This document shows positions 1 through 12,320 of a stretch of 64,000 bases of DNA, piece after piece. The position numbers were made by a program, and so were the translations under genes. The stretch is taken from contig BTRK01000002.1 in NCBI GenBank assembly GCA_036245805.1, positions 21,011,067-21,075,066 on the forward strand, given 5' to 3'. Source of the DNA: Pristionchus mayeri. Taxonomy: Eukaryota; Nematoda; Chromadorea; Rhabditida; Neodiplogasteridae. The notes beneath the pieces are model-generated. The model was given only the letters and a program-made list of their open reading frames with translations, had not been told where the DNA came from and made no database searches. Position 1 is the first letter of the stretch. Every line of letters begins with the position of its first letter.

Positions 1-433
1 TCTCTTTCTCTCCACTCGGGTGTACCATTCCTTTCTCTATCCTTTTTGGCTGCTCCACTCCATCTTCTATCTCCTACTACTTCACATTCCTCACCCCCCC
101 CCCCCCCCCCGAACTCATAGAACCACTATCTCCATTTTCATATAAATGAGTAGATCAGAGAAGAGTTGCCCTCTTATTCTTTATCATAAGATGAGTAAGT
201 TATCGATACTACGGGGGTAAAGTCTCTCCTCTCAACAATACAACAATCAACTAATTGACCGTCCTTCCTTCTTCCATTCTCTTTCTCTCTCGTGAGTTCA
301 CGATAAATGATTGTGATATGGAGTGGAAAGAAACTACACAAGCAACAATGGTTGTGTGCCGAGAGAAATACCTCAATTGAAGCACGGCTGAGATCAAAGG
401 AGATCGTTGAGAGGGGAAGAGAGACAGTTGTAG
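1..433. other. Upstream non-coding region
   Basis: I see no gene here. The stretch is pyrimidine-rich with a cytosine run near 94-110. It ends in a pyrimidine/TAG acceptor (431-433) that abuts the start codon of the next gene, so it probably holds the arv-1 promoter. Confidence 0.5.
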
Positions 434-1443
434 ATGGGAGAGAAGGAAGAAGATGGTAATGCGAAGATAGATTACCTCCGATGCGTCAATTGCGGGGTGG
501 AGACTTCCTCTCTCTACAGGAGATTCTCTAAGGATATCATCAGACTCACTCCTTGCGTCAGTGACTACTGTAGTCTGCTGCTCTTCTAGATCTACTGTAG
601 CCTTATCAATTTCTCCCGATACAGGAATGTTGTGGCGAGGCGGTAGATAAGTACGTGGAGTACGATATCGTGCTTACCGTAATCCATCTGGTCTTGCTCT
701 ATCTTCCCGCCTACAGACACGTAGTGAATAACACAAGATACAAGGTGAGGTCGTGGGGGGTCAGTAACTCCCATTCCCATTTTAGGTGTACCCTCGATTA
801 GCCTTTCTCTTTATTCTTTGTTCTGCTTTCGATCGATGGCATCAAAGAGAGAAATCGGGACTCGAATCCATTCTCGATTTAGAATACGGGTATGCGGTTG
901 GAGTGCATTCCCATCGACACTTCCATCTTCTTAAGGTTCTACGAGTGTCTCTGTCTCTCTTCTCTCCAAATGGCTATATTCCTCACATTTTCGCTACTAG
1001 TCGCTCACTTCTCGGGATTCAACAGAGATCAACTCATTCTCACGGCCAATTCAGTGGTTCTTGGGTACTTCGGTGAGTCTCCCCCCCCCCCCTCCCCTCC
1101 TTCGATGGCCTTCTCCCTCTCAGGATCAGTGGCTACAGTAGTGTGGATAGTGTACGGAGTGAGGGAGTCTCTCTACTACCGCATCCTCATGCATCTCTTC
1201 CTGCTTGCCTCTCAGATCCAAGTGCATCGAGGTGGGCTCAACCTGACTGGGAGAGGGAGACTCCCTTGCAGCCCTCTTCTCTTCTCGCTCTCTCCTCTTC
1301 ACTTTGTGCTCAGTCATAACGGGAATGAGTCTCTCCCTCGTCATTCCATCGCTCATCCCATGATAAACATCCCTTCCATCAGCCAATCGAGGCAATTCAC
1401 TCACTACCAATCATCCAATCTCCTCGTTATCCTCCTTTCCTAG
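434..1443 (+). CDS. arv-1: ARV1-family ER membrane protein (lipid/sterol homeostasis)
   Basis: ARV1 is an ER membrane protein needed for sterol, sphingolipid and GPI-intermediate trafficking. Exons read 434-556, 625-744, 786-889, 936-1072 and 1124-1443; all phases close, giving up to 267 residues. Residues 16-46 hold the family zinc-binding motif: CVNC, then 27 residues, then ECCGEAVDKYVEYD. The family's YRHVVNNT segment follows, then hydrophobic segments in exons 3-5 that should cross the ER membrane. The ATG directly follows a TAG acceptor, which suggests trans-splicing. Intron 4 contains a run of about 12 C. The C-terminal end is least sure: a GTGGGC donor near 1231 could shorten exon 5. 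Family call is firm from the Cys pattern; the 3' end is inferred. Confidence 0.85.
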
Positions 1444-2505
1444 ATGCGAATGAGGGAGAATGATTACAGAAGGATCAACCGGAAACCCTTCATCTTCCTC
1501 CGAAACATGACCTCACTTCTTGCTGTGTTTTCTCGTTGTGAGAGTCTGCCTCTTCTATCGCAGTTGTTCTCTTTCGAATGGCTTCTTACTTCTCACTTCA
1601 TCAAGGGAGAGGAAGGGACGCAGTTGACTCAACCTCATCAAACTCGGTCTTGCTTACGAGTCTCCTCTCCCCTATCTACTCCCTCATCTCTCTCTAGTTC
1701 TTTTCTCTCCTTCTCTTCTCTTGCCTCTAGTTGTCGTTCGATTCTCTCCTCCTTCGTCCCCTCCTCCACCCCTCCTTCCTCCCTCTCTTCCTCCATCTAC
1801 TGAGTAATGATCCTCCTCGCGTGATCTACTCTCCCTCTCAGTGTACAGCTGAGAATAGGGTTGCAAGTGGGCAAAGAGGCCTAGGGCATCATTACATCAC
1901 AAGACTCTGGCTACTCTCCCTCGGATTAGAAGACGCGCTTCTCTCTATTCGACCCTATCAATCTATCACACTTCCATTCCATCAGATACTTTACTCACCT
2001 TCTTTTCTATCTCCATTCTCTCTATTCTTCTCTTCCAATTGAACTCCTCCCTTCTCTCGTGTAATTCTTCCCCTCCTCTCCCTTCCTCAATAGGTGTGCC
2101 ATCACTCGATCGTCTAATTCTTGTCAACAATTGTCTTGTCTCGAGAGTATCATCAGTGATCGACCTTCTCATCACCTCTTCTCTCCCTCATATTTCCCTC
2201 CCTTTCTCCTCTCTTTTAACCTCGCGCATCAAACAGGTTCATCAAATGACTGGCTCGAACTCTTTTGGCCATTCTGTCTTTCCCTGCTATCTCTACCGTT
2301 GTTCTCTCCTCCCACCTCCCTTCCCTCCTTCTTCCCTCTGTCAACTCTCCTCTCTTCTGCCAATCCAATTGAGGTTACTGCCCTCGTTTGTGTCCATCTT
2401 TCTCCATTCTCCGTTTCATCTCTCTTTTTTGTTGTCTTCTTTTTTCCAGTTGCATCCCTTTTCTTTTTTTAGACTCTCTTCGAGATCAAACTTATTCTCT
2501 AACCA
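1444..2505. other. Intergenic, polypyrimidine-rich
   Basis: Long open frames here encode only Ser/Leu/Phe/Pro-rich low-complexity strings that come from T/C-rich DNA, with no splice-phased exons or recognisable domain. I read it as intergenic, probably including the lec-1 promoter and the arv-1 3' UTR. Confidence 0.55.
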
Positions 2506-3738
2506 ATGGAGGGACCCACTTTCGTAAGTCATACTTATTATCGATGTGTACCGTAACCTTACCAACTTCCAGTCGATTCCGTATCGTAGCAAGCTTGCCG
2601 AGCCTTTTGAGCCTGGACAGACGCTTATTCTCAAGGGAAAGACGTTCGAGGACTCGCAAAGGTAAGATAGTCACGGTGATGGATTGAATGGAAGACAAGT
2701 CAGATTCACCATCAACTTCCACCATGGGGCAGCTGACTTCAGTGGGAACGATGTCCCCCTCCATATGAGCATTCGTTTCGACGAGGGAAAGGTACTACCC
2801 CCCCCCCCCCCCTCTCCCCCCTCAGTTATTATATGCAGGTTGTGTTGAACACCTTCTCGAAGGGAGAATGGGGCAAGGAAGAGAGGAAGAGCAACCACTA
2901 CAAGAAGGTACGAACGGGAGGGGAGGGGGGGGGGGAGGGGGCAGGGATGGACAATTCCCTTCTCAGGGCGATGACTTCGACATCAGAGTGCGTGCCCATG
3001 ATCATCACTATCAGATCTTCTTCCACGGGGTAAGCGAGACTTTTGTGAAGTGAGTAGAGTGGAATGATCGAGTGTTGTCTCTCTTCAGAAGGAACTCAAG
3101 GAATACGAACATCGTCTGCCTCTCTCTCAGATCACTCATTTCTCCATTGATGGAGATGTCGCCATTTCGAAGATCCATTGGGGAGGAAAGTACTATGTAT
3201 GTCTCTCTCTCTCTCCCAGTAGATGACCCCTCCTCTCTCTCTCGCTTCAGCCTGTTCCCTATGAGAGTGGACTGGGAGGAGAGGGATTCACTCCCGGGAA
3301 GACTCTCACTGTCTACGGAATGCCTGAGAAGAAGTGCAAGCGATTCCATCTCAACATCCTCAAGAAGAACGGAGATATTGCTTTGCATTTCAATCCCCGA
3401 TTCGACGAGAAGGTACCGTATACTATTGTAAACAATCCCCTTCATGACTACAGGCGATCGTTCGCAATTCGTTGGTGAACCATGAGTGGGGAAATGAGGA
3501 GAGAGAGGGCAAGAATCCCCTCGAGAAAGGAACTCTCATGGATCTCGAGATTAAGAATGAGGAATATGCCTTCCAGGTGATACCGTAACCCCTCCCCATA
3601 CAGTAACCCATCTATCGAATACAGATTCACCTCAACGGAGAGCGATTCGCTTCATTCGCCCACAGACTCGAGCCATACGAGTTGAACGGACTCCAGATTG
3701 GAGGAGACGTCGAGATTCACGGAATCCAGCTACAGTAA
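2506..3738 (+). CDS. lec-1: Tandem-repeat galectin (LEC-1 type)
   Basis: A beta-galactoside-binding lectin with two carbohydrate-recognition domains. Nine exons: 2506-2523, 2573-2661, 2704-2791, 2839-2907, 2967-3029, 3089-3196, 3251-3412, 3454-3576, 3625-3738. Every phase closes, giving 277 residues, close to the C. elegans 32-kDa galectin (279). The N-terminal CRD carries the FNTFSKGEWGKEER-type core (here VLNTFSKGEWGKEER) and the C-terminal CRD carries HFNPRFDEK and VRNSLVNHEWGNEER, the sugar-contact His-Asn-Arg/Trp-Glu-Arg set. The start is an 18-nt first exon (MEGPTF) in phase with exon 2. A poly(A) signal AATAAA sits at 3953-3958, and no signal peptide is seen, as expected for galectins. 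Introns 3 and 4 carry C- and G-runs. Confidence 0.95.
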
Positions 3739-4175
3739 CCTCGTCTGAGTACTCCCCTGTATCTCTTGCCACCATCAGTCTTCGCTAGTTCTTCTATATT
3801 CCATGCAGACTCCTGCCTTCTCTCGTACCAATGTCTCTCATCGCTTTTCACTCCTTTCTCCAGTCTTCAATGAGACGTCTATTATAGTCTCTTTCCTTCC
3901 TTCTGTATAGGGCTTAAAGTCACTCGAATCATGTTATTACAACTTCCATTTCAATAAACAATGATCGTAAACGATGAAAAGAGAAAAATAACATTTACCA
4001 GAAATGAATAGTGAACGTGGAAATTACATTCTTTCAAGTGACGAGCAAACTAATATCACATCTATATCTATTTTTATTTTATACGGAAGGATGAATCAAA
4101 AATGTATACCTACGTACAATGAGCATCCGAGGGAATAGCTCTCAAGGAAAAGAGGACATTACTCGTCGGATCGGC
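3739..4175. other. lec-1 3' UTR and convergent intergenic
   Basis: Holds the lec-1 poly(A) signal (3953-3958) and then AT-rich DNA up to the end of a minus-strand gene. The two genes converge here. Nothing else is seen. Confidence 0.6.
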
Positions 4176-6761
4176 TCACTTTGGTGATCTTTGTATGTGA
4201 GGAGTAAAATAGTAGTTCCAGAAAACCAAGTAATAAAGATCAAATGACTGTAAGAGAAGGCAATAACGGTAAAAGAGTTTACCAAAAAAATGAGAAAATA
4301 TACGTGTCGATAAGAGTATAATATACAAAGATGGATTTTATCTACCTTTGACGAGCTTTCTAGCAATCATTAATTTTCATTCATCAAACGACACTTACGA
4401 AATCGTCTGATCCATCGAACCCCAGAATCTGAAAAAAAATTACGATTCTAACGAAAAATATACTTTAAAAATGAATAGAATTGAAAAGTAATAAATATTG
4501 AGGAATAGAATTGAAAAGCAATGAATATTGAGGATATTTCGATATTCGGACCTGATGATCGAGTGCTTCGAATTGTCCGTCGATAGTGCTCGACTGGGGA
4601 AGATCCCTCTCAAACTCCGATTCATTCCCATTCCATCCCACTTCTCGCTCCTAAATGCAAACTCATTTCAACTTATGATTAATTGCTGATTGCTAATATT
4701 AGGATAGTATTCATGCATAGTATACTTTTCGCAACAAGAAAAGGGAAGAAAGTACACTGCTCATCTGCCAGAACCATCGAGGGAGGATCTGTAGTAGCTC
4801 TTCGTCTGTTATCAACCGGAAGCGAGCGCAAGGGTATAATATAGCTGGAAAAAAATATTGAAAAAAACACATTTTAAAAAGGAAGAAATAATAAAAGTGA
4901 ATATAACGCAAAACGATATAGACTTTTCCATCTACAGTAATCCTATTTGTTCACCTCTGGCCACAGTAATATCGATAGGTGTATCGACACTCCTTCTATT
5001 CCTCTCAATCAGCTGCTGAATCGCTCCTTCTTCCTCTGGAGTAAGTAAAATCCTCTCGGGACTGATAGTGTGTCCCGAGTGTTGCAGACATCCTTCCACT
5101 TTGATTGCCCCCCACGGTCTACCATGACGAAGGGCTTGTGTCGTCTGATTCAGAAGATTTACTACTTACGCAGCTACATATGTTCATTATTCCGATCGAA
5201 AATTTAGGTATAATGACTGGTGAAAAATATGTATTACATAAAACTCACTTTGAGATATGCAAGGCATGTTTTTCCACACTTCATCGTTCCTCGTGGCCGT
5301 TTTACGTTTCTGCTCGCAATAACTTTCTGTTCGCCACTCCGCGAGCACTGAAATCAGATCTGCTTTCTTTTAAAAGAAAAATATTAATAAACTCTACAAA
5401 AAGCTTGGTTATACCTATGCATGAAACGCTCTCTCAGCCACCCCCCCCCCCAACCCCTCCAAATAAGAATCCCGTGGGAACATCCTAGAGGCCTCTCACA
5501 ACAGTATATAGGGGGGAAAATGCAGTGCCCAGATTCTTTACTATGCACGATGCACAAATTCAGAACAGAACGATACACGAATTATTAATCTGAATATACA
5601 ATTCTTACTTGGAGATACGTTATCTTCTGCTCCCTTCCACTGTAACTTCGAGATCCAGATGAATGAACGAAATCCACTGCGTGTGTTCGTTTAACGAGAC
5701 TCAGCCACTCCTAAAATCAGACGTCTTCTATAGAAACACGATATCAAGACAACTTTTGAACTATATCAAAAGAGAGAGAAACTCACCCGAAAGAGGTCGT
5801 CCGAATCGAACATCTTATGCACCAACGGGGCCTGTTAATAATGTTGCAAATTAAAATAGGTATACTAAATTAGATGCAGTACTAACGGGGATTCCGTGAG
5901 CAGTCGATGCGTGATGGCAGAGTTGCATTCTGGAGTAGAAAGAAAGAGAACATTCAGAACACGAAACCTCAATAAAATATGGATATCAGAGAGCTCTCCA
6001 ATGGTTGCGCCAATTTTTTGTTTGCGATTTAATATATACAGTATGATTCCCTAATCTACCGTGCCTCATGACATTCTCATACTGCATTCTATAGCAATTC
6101 CAATCCATCGAGATAAAATAATATGACCGAGAAGATCTCTTATTCACTTATCGTTCTCACAACTCAGGATAATACTGATAAAGAGAGACAATATAATCGC
6201 ACTCACCCCGAAAGACATTTTCCGCTTCTCGAGATGCGTGACGATATCATCGCCTTTACTGGTCACTTTTTGCACTGCTACAATCTTGTTTTGGGCGGAA
6301 AGAGTTGCAGATGCACCTGGAGATGAGGAGTAGTGTCGAACGAGATAATGAACTCACTCGATGAAGCCATACGAGGAACTATGAGGCGCGGAATCAGAAT
6401 TCGTCGATCACGTGATTTTAGAAGAATCGGAATGTCTTCAACCTAAAATAAAGATAATTGCTTCCCGAAAAGAGATCTCGAGATTCTCGTTAAGAGAAAA
6501 GGAATCACCATGCTCCGCTTGGGATTGACAGGTGACTTTTTGAGCTGGCAAAGAGCTTCAATGCTGTGAAATTCATCAGCTTTGACACCAGGACGAGGAG
6601 TGTGTATCAAATATTTCTTCCTTCCGAAGGTATTCACCGGGTTCTAAAAACACAATATGTGTGCGCACACTGCGAATCGCAATAAGTAAAAACTCAATTA
6701 CTTGATTCTGATAAGGGGAATAAGGTGCGCGCTGACGATAAACAGCTCGCTGAGGCTCCAT
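4176..6761 (-). CDS. Unrecognised multi-exon gene
   Basis: I do not recognise this protein. Exon-like blocks run down the minus strand: a 5' block starting MEPQRAVYRQRAPYSPYQNQ (ATG at 6761), a block beginning VNTFGRKKYLIHTPRPGVKA, one with EDIPILLKSRDRRILIPRL (ending at a GTGAGT donor), one with SAQNKIVAVQKVTSKGDDIV, one with HKMFDSDDLF near 5800, a Cys/Lys-rich block at 5258-5360, one with EEGAIQQLIERNRRSVDTP near 4960-5040, and a 3' block with SSTIDGQFEALDHQ then ILGFDGSDDF then KARQRSPK and stop. Splice borders are good individually, but phases between 5100 and 5900 do not all close in my reading, so exon order or borders there are uncertain and two genes are possible. Charged and soluble, no membrane segment seen. 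Confidence 0.5.
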
Positions 6762-7235
6762 TTGATAGAAATAAACTCGTTCTGTCAACGTAAGAGGTTA
6801 GAATAACATGTAAACGAGAACAACATTTTTAAAAAAAGTAAAAGCAAAAAATATTTTCCGGGCTCTTCAGATCCAGCAAATAGCTTATATTTTTCTATGT
6901 ATATATTCAAAGTAGGAAATTACACTAATCAATGTTATGATTTTTTAAATATCAATATAATATATTAATGAATATAAATATGTTAATTGCTTTCTTCTAG
7001 CGTCTGTCACACGAAGGGACAACTTTATAATGCGAAACAAATTAAAATTAATGTGCATATTTGGCCTGAATCGTCTGCGAGAATATTTGAGTACGCAATT
7101 GCGGGCAATCTTGCATAATTTATATTTTTGTTTATAATCTATTAGTACCTTGTAAATTAAATACATCCAATTTCCTTCGATGGTTCTGATATATCATGGC
7201 AATTTCATGTTAGCTTCCTAGGATCCTACAATGTA
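6762..7235. other. AT-rich intergenic
   Basis: Strongly AT-rich with no splice-phased coding signal. It lies upstream of the minus-strand gene and ends at the fold-back transposon. Confidence 0.5.
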
Positions 7236-8680
7236 CAGTAGCGCTCAAAAGTATTGAAACGATTTGAATTTTTCATATAACTTTTTCTACCGTTGACTTA
7301 GCAAGTTCGATGTTGGGGCGCTATATACCAAACCAATAGAAGAATACGATGCGAGTATTGCGTCATCACATGCCTCATAACTAATTGCGTAGTGATGACG
7401 CAATCGAATTTCACTTTTTCAAACAGGCTTTATTCTTATATAGATTTTTTCCTACTCACCACACTTTCTGTGGTTGGAGTCATGCCCGAGGCCTATCCAG
7501 AAAAATATTATGAGGTTGCTGCGCGACCGCACGTTTGCTGCAGCCTTGCTGCAATAATAGGGTCTGAAATTCAGATCTCGGCTTCTAGACCAGCTAGAGA
7601 CTCGTTCAAAGCACCAAAATGATCCTCATCGCGATCCCAGGTGATCCTGTAAATATGGAAACGATATTCCAAAATTTGCCCTCAGGGCATGGAAAATCAT
7701 TTTTTCACATGACCACTTTTTGGAGATTCATAACTACGTAGGAACTGTATATAAAAATCTGGTTTTTGGTTAGTCATATTCATTATGCTGTATATATATG
7801 GTTCCCTACTTTTTAGGTTGTTTGAATATCTTTCCTGCCTTCGGCGATCGTTTTTCGGAGGCACTTTCGAGTCCCCGGCCCGCTATTTTCGTCCGCGCTC
7901 TATTTCCAACTGTGCCCAGAGTTGTTCAAACATTTTAAAAAGTTGGGGATCAGTTCCCCAGAACAAGTTGGACTTGTACACACAATAACAAAAGTTTTCC
8001 TTAACTCTCCCGCAAACTTGTTATCGAAGGGTCATGCAATCAGGACCACGGTGCACCTCCGATAAACGATGGCCGCTGGCAGGAAAGATATCCAAACACT
8101 CTAAAAAGTTGGGAATCATATCTTTAGGACATTCTAGACATGACTAAGCAAAAACCAGATTTTTATATGCAGTTCCTACAGAGTTATGAATCTCCAAAAA
8201 GTGGCCATGTGGAAAAGTGATTTTTTCATGCCCTGAGGGCAAATTTTGGACTATCCTTTCCATATTCACAGAATCACCTGGGATCGCGATGAGGATCATT
8301 TTGGTGCTTTGAACGAGTCTCTAGCTGGTCTAGAAGCCGAGATCTGAATTTCAGACCCTCTTTTTGCAGCAAGGCTGCAGCAAACGTGCGGTCGCGCAGC
8401 AACCTCATAATTTTTTTCTGGATAGGCCTCGGGCATGACTCCAACCACAGAAAGTGTGGTGAGTAGGAAAAAATCTATATAAGAATAAAGCCTGTTAGAA
8501 AAAGTGAAATTTGATTGCGTCATCACTACGCAATTAGTTATGAGGCACGTGATGACGCAATACTCGCATCGTATTCTTCTATTGGTTTGGTATATAGCGC
8601 CCCAACATCGAACTTGCTAAGTCAACGGTAGAAAAAGTTATATGAAAAATTCAAATCGTTTCAATACTTGAGCGCTACTG
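7236..8680. mobile_element. Fold-back DNA transposon, TA target duplication
   Basis: A 1,445 bp element whose two ends are inverted copies of each other. The terminal sequence CAGTAGCGCTCAAAAGTATTG at 7236 is repeated inverted at 8680 with small differences, and both sides are flanked by TA (7234-7235 and 8681-8682). The arms extend more than 600 bp each: the same short open frame can be read outward-in from both arms (7392-7622 plus, 8296-8526 minus). A ~200 bp loop lies near 7860-8060. Termini and TA duplication fit the Tc1/mariner superfamily. I see no transposase, so it is probably non-autonomous. Near-identity of the arms suggests fairly recent origin or gene conversion. Confidence 0.85.
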
Positions 8681-8821
8681 TAGTTCATATTGTGTCCTCA
8701 TGAAGCTTCATACATCTTTGAAATTAATTCATATATCGCGGTGCCATATATCGCTTTCCAGCAAGTTTGCAATGATATTAACACACCCAAAAAGATAAGT
8801 CACTGTTTCAGGGTATCTCGG
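8681..8821. promoter_or_regulatory. cox-10 5' leader and likely trans-splice acceptor
   Basis: Short region between the transposon and cox-10. A CTGTTTCAG acceptor ends at 8811, ten bases before the cox-10 ATG, which is the usual layout for spliced-leader addition in nematodes. This is inference from the sequence pattern. Confidence 0.5.
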
Positions 8822-11549
8822 ATGCTTAGGAGTAGAAGTACGTTACTGTTGCACCGATTATGCACTATTCCTTCAACAGCGTCTGCTATTGCTTCTCATA
8901 GTCTCCCTAGGGTGAGTACTGTTCAATTATTGTTTTGATATTTTTTTTAGGTGAAACCACTTGAAGATGAGCTTCCATCGTCGGCCCAACCTCCGTTCAC
9001 CGCTCCTTCATTCAGAGTTCCAGTTTCTAAAAAGCGTGCTCCTAAGAAAGAACTGGGAATTATCGGTTAGTACTTTTAGAAGCTGAAATATAGTCGGACC
9101 ATATCCGTTTCAGTCGCTGATGACAACCTACAGCAATGGGTTAAAATGGAGCCTCGGGGGTTGGCATCGTCGTATCTCCAGTTGTCGAAATCCAAGCTGA
9201 CGTTTTTCATCTCTACAACGGCTGTTGCAGGATATTTGATGGGGCCTGGATCTATTGATTTTAGTGAGGTTCTTTTGTAGTTATCTGTCTCGGAGTTGAT
9301 TTATTTGAATACAATTGCAGTGGCTCTTGCTGCGTGTGCTGGAGGAACTGCCCTGCTCTCATCGGCAGCCAATGCGTGCAATCAATTGCTGGAGGCTCCC
9401 TACGATGCACAAATGAAAAGGACGCAAAGCAGAGTACTCGTAGTTCATAGGTACAACATTTTCACATTCCTTTGTATTTGCTACAAACATAACTCTAGGT
9501 TCTCGCCACTGCATGCCTTCTCGTTTGCTGGTGTTTCCGCTATTACTGGAACAGCGATGCTGTTGCACTTCGTAAGATTTTTTGTCAGATTTATTGGGAA
9601 ATATCGTTCATTCGCTCGTTGACATACATATAACGGTTTATTTGTCAGACGAATCCACTAACTGCTGCTCTGGGTCTTCTTAATATCGTCCTATATTCTG
9701 GAGTGTACACTCCTATGAAGAGAACAACGATTGCGTGCACATGGGCTGGTATTTAAAATTTTTATTTTTCATCATTTTATGAAATCCATTTGATAGGCTA
9801 GTTTATGGAGCTGTTAAGTAATGAAATTATGGTTGAACAGAGTCATATATTGAAAATCATTAGTTTCTTTATGAAGCTGAATCAAGGCTGAATCCTATCT
9901 ATGGTTGCCATTTGTTGCACAACTGATTCAATTAGTATTAGTATTGTCCTTGACTGCAGGCGCAGTGGTGGGGGCGATTCCTCCCCTGATGGGATATGCA
10001 GCTGCAGCTGGCACACTCGATGCTGCATCCATGACCTTGGCTGCAATTCTCTACTCGTGGCAGTTCCCTCACTTCAACGGACTCAGCTGGAATCTTAGAG
10101 GAGACTACAGCAAGGTTGGTTCATCTTATTGGCTATTGAGTACTTACTTCACATTCTTCTTCATTGGAGTTAGGACATTACCGTATCGTAACAAAATTCT
10201 TTAGTGATAACTTTCTTCACAGTTGGGTTAGGAACCAACGGTTGGGAGCATTCGAAAGTTAAACCTCACGATAATGTAGATGTTGCATAAATATTAGTCG
10301 AACAAATTTGACTGTCACATGGTACTGCTAAAAAATTTCGTTCCTTGCTTGGTTTTTCATATTTCACTGAAAATGGTATTAAAAAAATATAAACAAAACT
10401 AAGCAAGGGAAACCGTGAAACGTATCAATCTGCTGAAAAACCAGAAAAATTTGAATGCAAAACCGGAAAAAAGGATTAATTACCTGATTGCTCAAACAGG
10501 TGATATGATTGGTCAGACCGTTGATCGCTTCATTTGTCATTAAAATCGAGTGTTTTTATTCTTAGAAATAAATTATGAATTATATTGATCGAACGGCGAG
10601 GAAGCGCGGAAAACGAATAGCATACTCTCGATTCATAAAATTCAGTCTCCGAGTCAGAGGGTCAACCGGAGTCACCCCGGGTGACTCATGTTCACGGTGG
10701 GACACAACAGGACTGTATTTCAGAAATGAACAACCACTGAAAATAAATTGACTGTATGATAAATACGAGTTCGGATAATTTTGCGACACATAGGAAACGA
10801 GCATATGCTTGCTAGCATGCAACGTGAGCAAATAATGTGTTCCCTTTGCTCACGTTGTATATGCGTTTCCTATCTTCGTTTTTTTAAACAATTCAAGTGG
10901 TAAATGGGTACATTGTCCGTGGGACGAGGATGTATATTACCGTACCCCTGTTTCCAGGCAGGATACCGTGTGATGTGTGTGACAGACGAAGCTCTCTGCC
11001 GCCGCACCTCGATCCGTCACGCCCTCTCCCTAGTTGGTCTCTGTTCGATCGCAGCTCCTCTCACTGATTTGACTACAATGACGTTCGCCGTCGATTCACT
11101 GCCACTCAATGCAGCACTCGTATGTTCCAGATTACCGTGAGAATAGAAAGCGTAGTCCGTGGTGTGGTGGGCGAGATTTAGTGCATTTGTTTCTAAATAT
11201 ACGCGGAACGCGGAGGAAAAATGTTCCGCGTATGCTTAGAAACAAATGTACTAAATCTCGCCCACCACCCACGGACTACGCTTTCTATTCTCACAGTACC
11301 ATTTGCGCATTTACCATTATACGAACGGTGTCTGGAGAAGAGTAAAATGAACTGCAGGTGTACCTTTCGTGGAAGTTCTACCGTGCTCCCGATGCGAAGA
11401 ACTCTCGTCAGTTGTTCTTCTTCTCTCTCCTTTATCTCCCTATCATCATGGTACTCATGGTGATTAGTAATGAAGGAAGAAACAAAGAAGAGAAGGCTAG
11501 GAAGAATGACAGAATGCACACCGAAAATAGCGACCTCATTAGCGATTAG
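8822..11549 (+). CDS. cox-10: Haem o synthase / protohaem IX farnesyltransferase COX10
   Basis: A UbiA-family prenyltransferase of the mitochondrial inner membrane. It adds farnesyl to protohaem to make haem O, the precursor of haem A for cytochrome c oxidase. Exons: 8822-8911, 8951-9065, 9114-9263, 9321-9450, 9499-9571, 9649-9748, 9960-10114, 10958-11119, 11358-11549; all phases close, 388 residues. The N-terminus ([13 protein letters not shown]) is a mitochondrial targeting type. The first prenyl-binding motif is [19 protein letters not shown] (Asn/Asp-rich, N-x3-E-x2-D), followed by [17 protein letters not shown] and [12 protein letters not shown], all COX10 hallmarks. The C-terminal tail is Lys/Glu rich. 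AATAAA lies at 11646-11651. Intron 7 (843 bp) and intron 8 carry repeats. Confidence 0.95.
10791..10874. repeat. Short inverted repeat in cox-10 intron 7
   Basis: The two halves (taggaaacgagcatatgc... and its near-reverse complement ending at 10874) with CAACGTGAGCAAA / TTTGCTCACGTTG arms can fold into an ~84 bp hairpin with a short centre. It may be a small MITE remnant; no target duplication is clear. Confidence 0.5.
11135..11296. mobile_element. 162-bp palindromic MITE, copy A
   Basis: A nearly perfect palindrome in the last intron of cox-10. Ends read CCGTGAGAATAG... and ...CTATTCTCACAG, flanked by TA on both sides (11133-11134, 11297-11298). A second copy of exactly the same length lies at 13243-13404. 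TA duplication and terminal palindrome suggest mobilisation by a Tc1/mariner-like transposase; the element has no coding capacity. Confidence 0.85.
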
Positions 11550-11982
11550 ATTGCTGATTTACCTACTTTGTTTTTTCTTCGTTACCCCCCCCCCCTCTTT
11601 TTTGTAAACGTTTCTTTAGTGAAAGAGTAATTTAGTTACCTAGTCAATAAAACCCTATCATGGCCGGTGGTCAGTTTGATCTACTCGTTTGCCTTTCATG
11701 TGTAAGCCACTACCTATCAATTCGTTTTGGCATTCGAAGATCGTAGGTCTGTCTGGTCTTTTGAATATAGGTTTTGTGAGTGTGTTTGTTGTTACTCTCC
11801 ACTCCGTAGCTGGAAAACTGTGTAGATACAATCGTTAGTTGTTCATTTTTCTTGATCTAAAAATTTTGCTCACAGTATAAATGCGCCATTCTTATTTTGA
11901 ATATGTTATTGGCTCGATGAGGTTATGTCCATATGAAATATCGTATGAATCTGCCTGTCTTTCATTTTCGTTTGTCTTCCAG

Positions 11983-12320
11983 ATGATTCGTACTCAACAA
12001 ATCCCCGATAAAGGTAGAGAGGAAGATGTGATCAATCGGATGGCCGAGGTAAGTTATTCGGTCTTCAGTTATTTCCTTCTCAACTACCTTTTTGTAGCTG
12101 AAGTCGTATTCATCTCTCCATTCTAACGATATATCTGGTTTGGTCTTGGGGATGGCTGCCGGAATGGAGACATTATGTTTGTCTAAGCCTGTCCAGGTTA
12201 GTTACTAAATATCCATTATTATTTGCAAGTTTTATTTTTTTGCAGGAATTGTCTAAACAGATCTGGGCGCTTAAACGCCAACTCCAGATATTTCCGGTTG
12301 ACGTAAACGAGCACTCAAAG
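11983..12320 (+). CDS. Unrecognised small gene, 5' exons only
   Basis: Three clean exons in phase 0: 11983-12048, 12098-12196 and 12246-12320, giving an 80-residue N-terminal part that starts MIRTQQIPDKGREED after a CTTCCAG acceptor and ends ...LKRQLQIFPVDVNEHSK before a GTGAAT donor. I do not recognise the family. The downstream exon is not certain: candidate coding near 12430-12530 (ILREETPFDPDEVALRLDF) is cut by the border of the large inverted repeat at 12530, so the gene may be truncated or may continue beyond it. Neighbour cox-10 is on the same strand, 434 bp upstream. Confidence 0.5.

Noticed and set aside
1444..2500. Several Ser/Pro/Leu-rich open frames on the plus strand
   Set aside because: Same low-complexity origin; no start context, splice pattern or conserved motif.
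7392..8526. Identical 76-codon frames at 7392-7622 (+) and 8296-8526 (-) as a duplicated gene
   Set aside because: They are the two inverted arms of one fold-back transposon; symmetry explains the duplicate frame.
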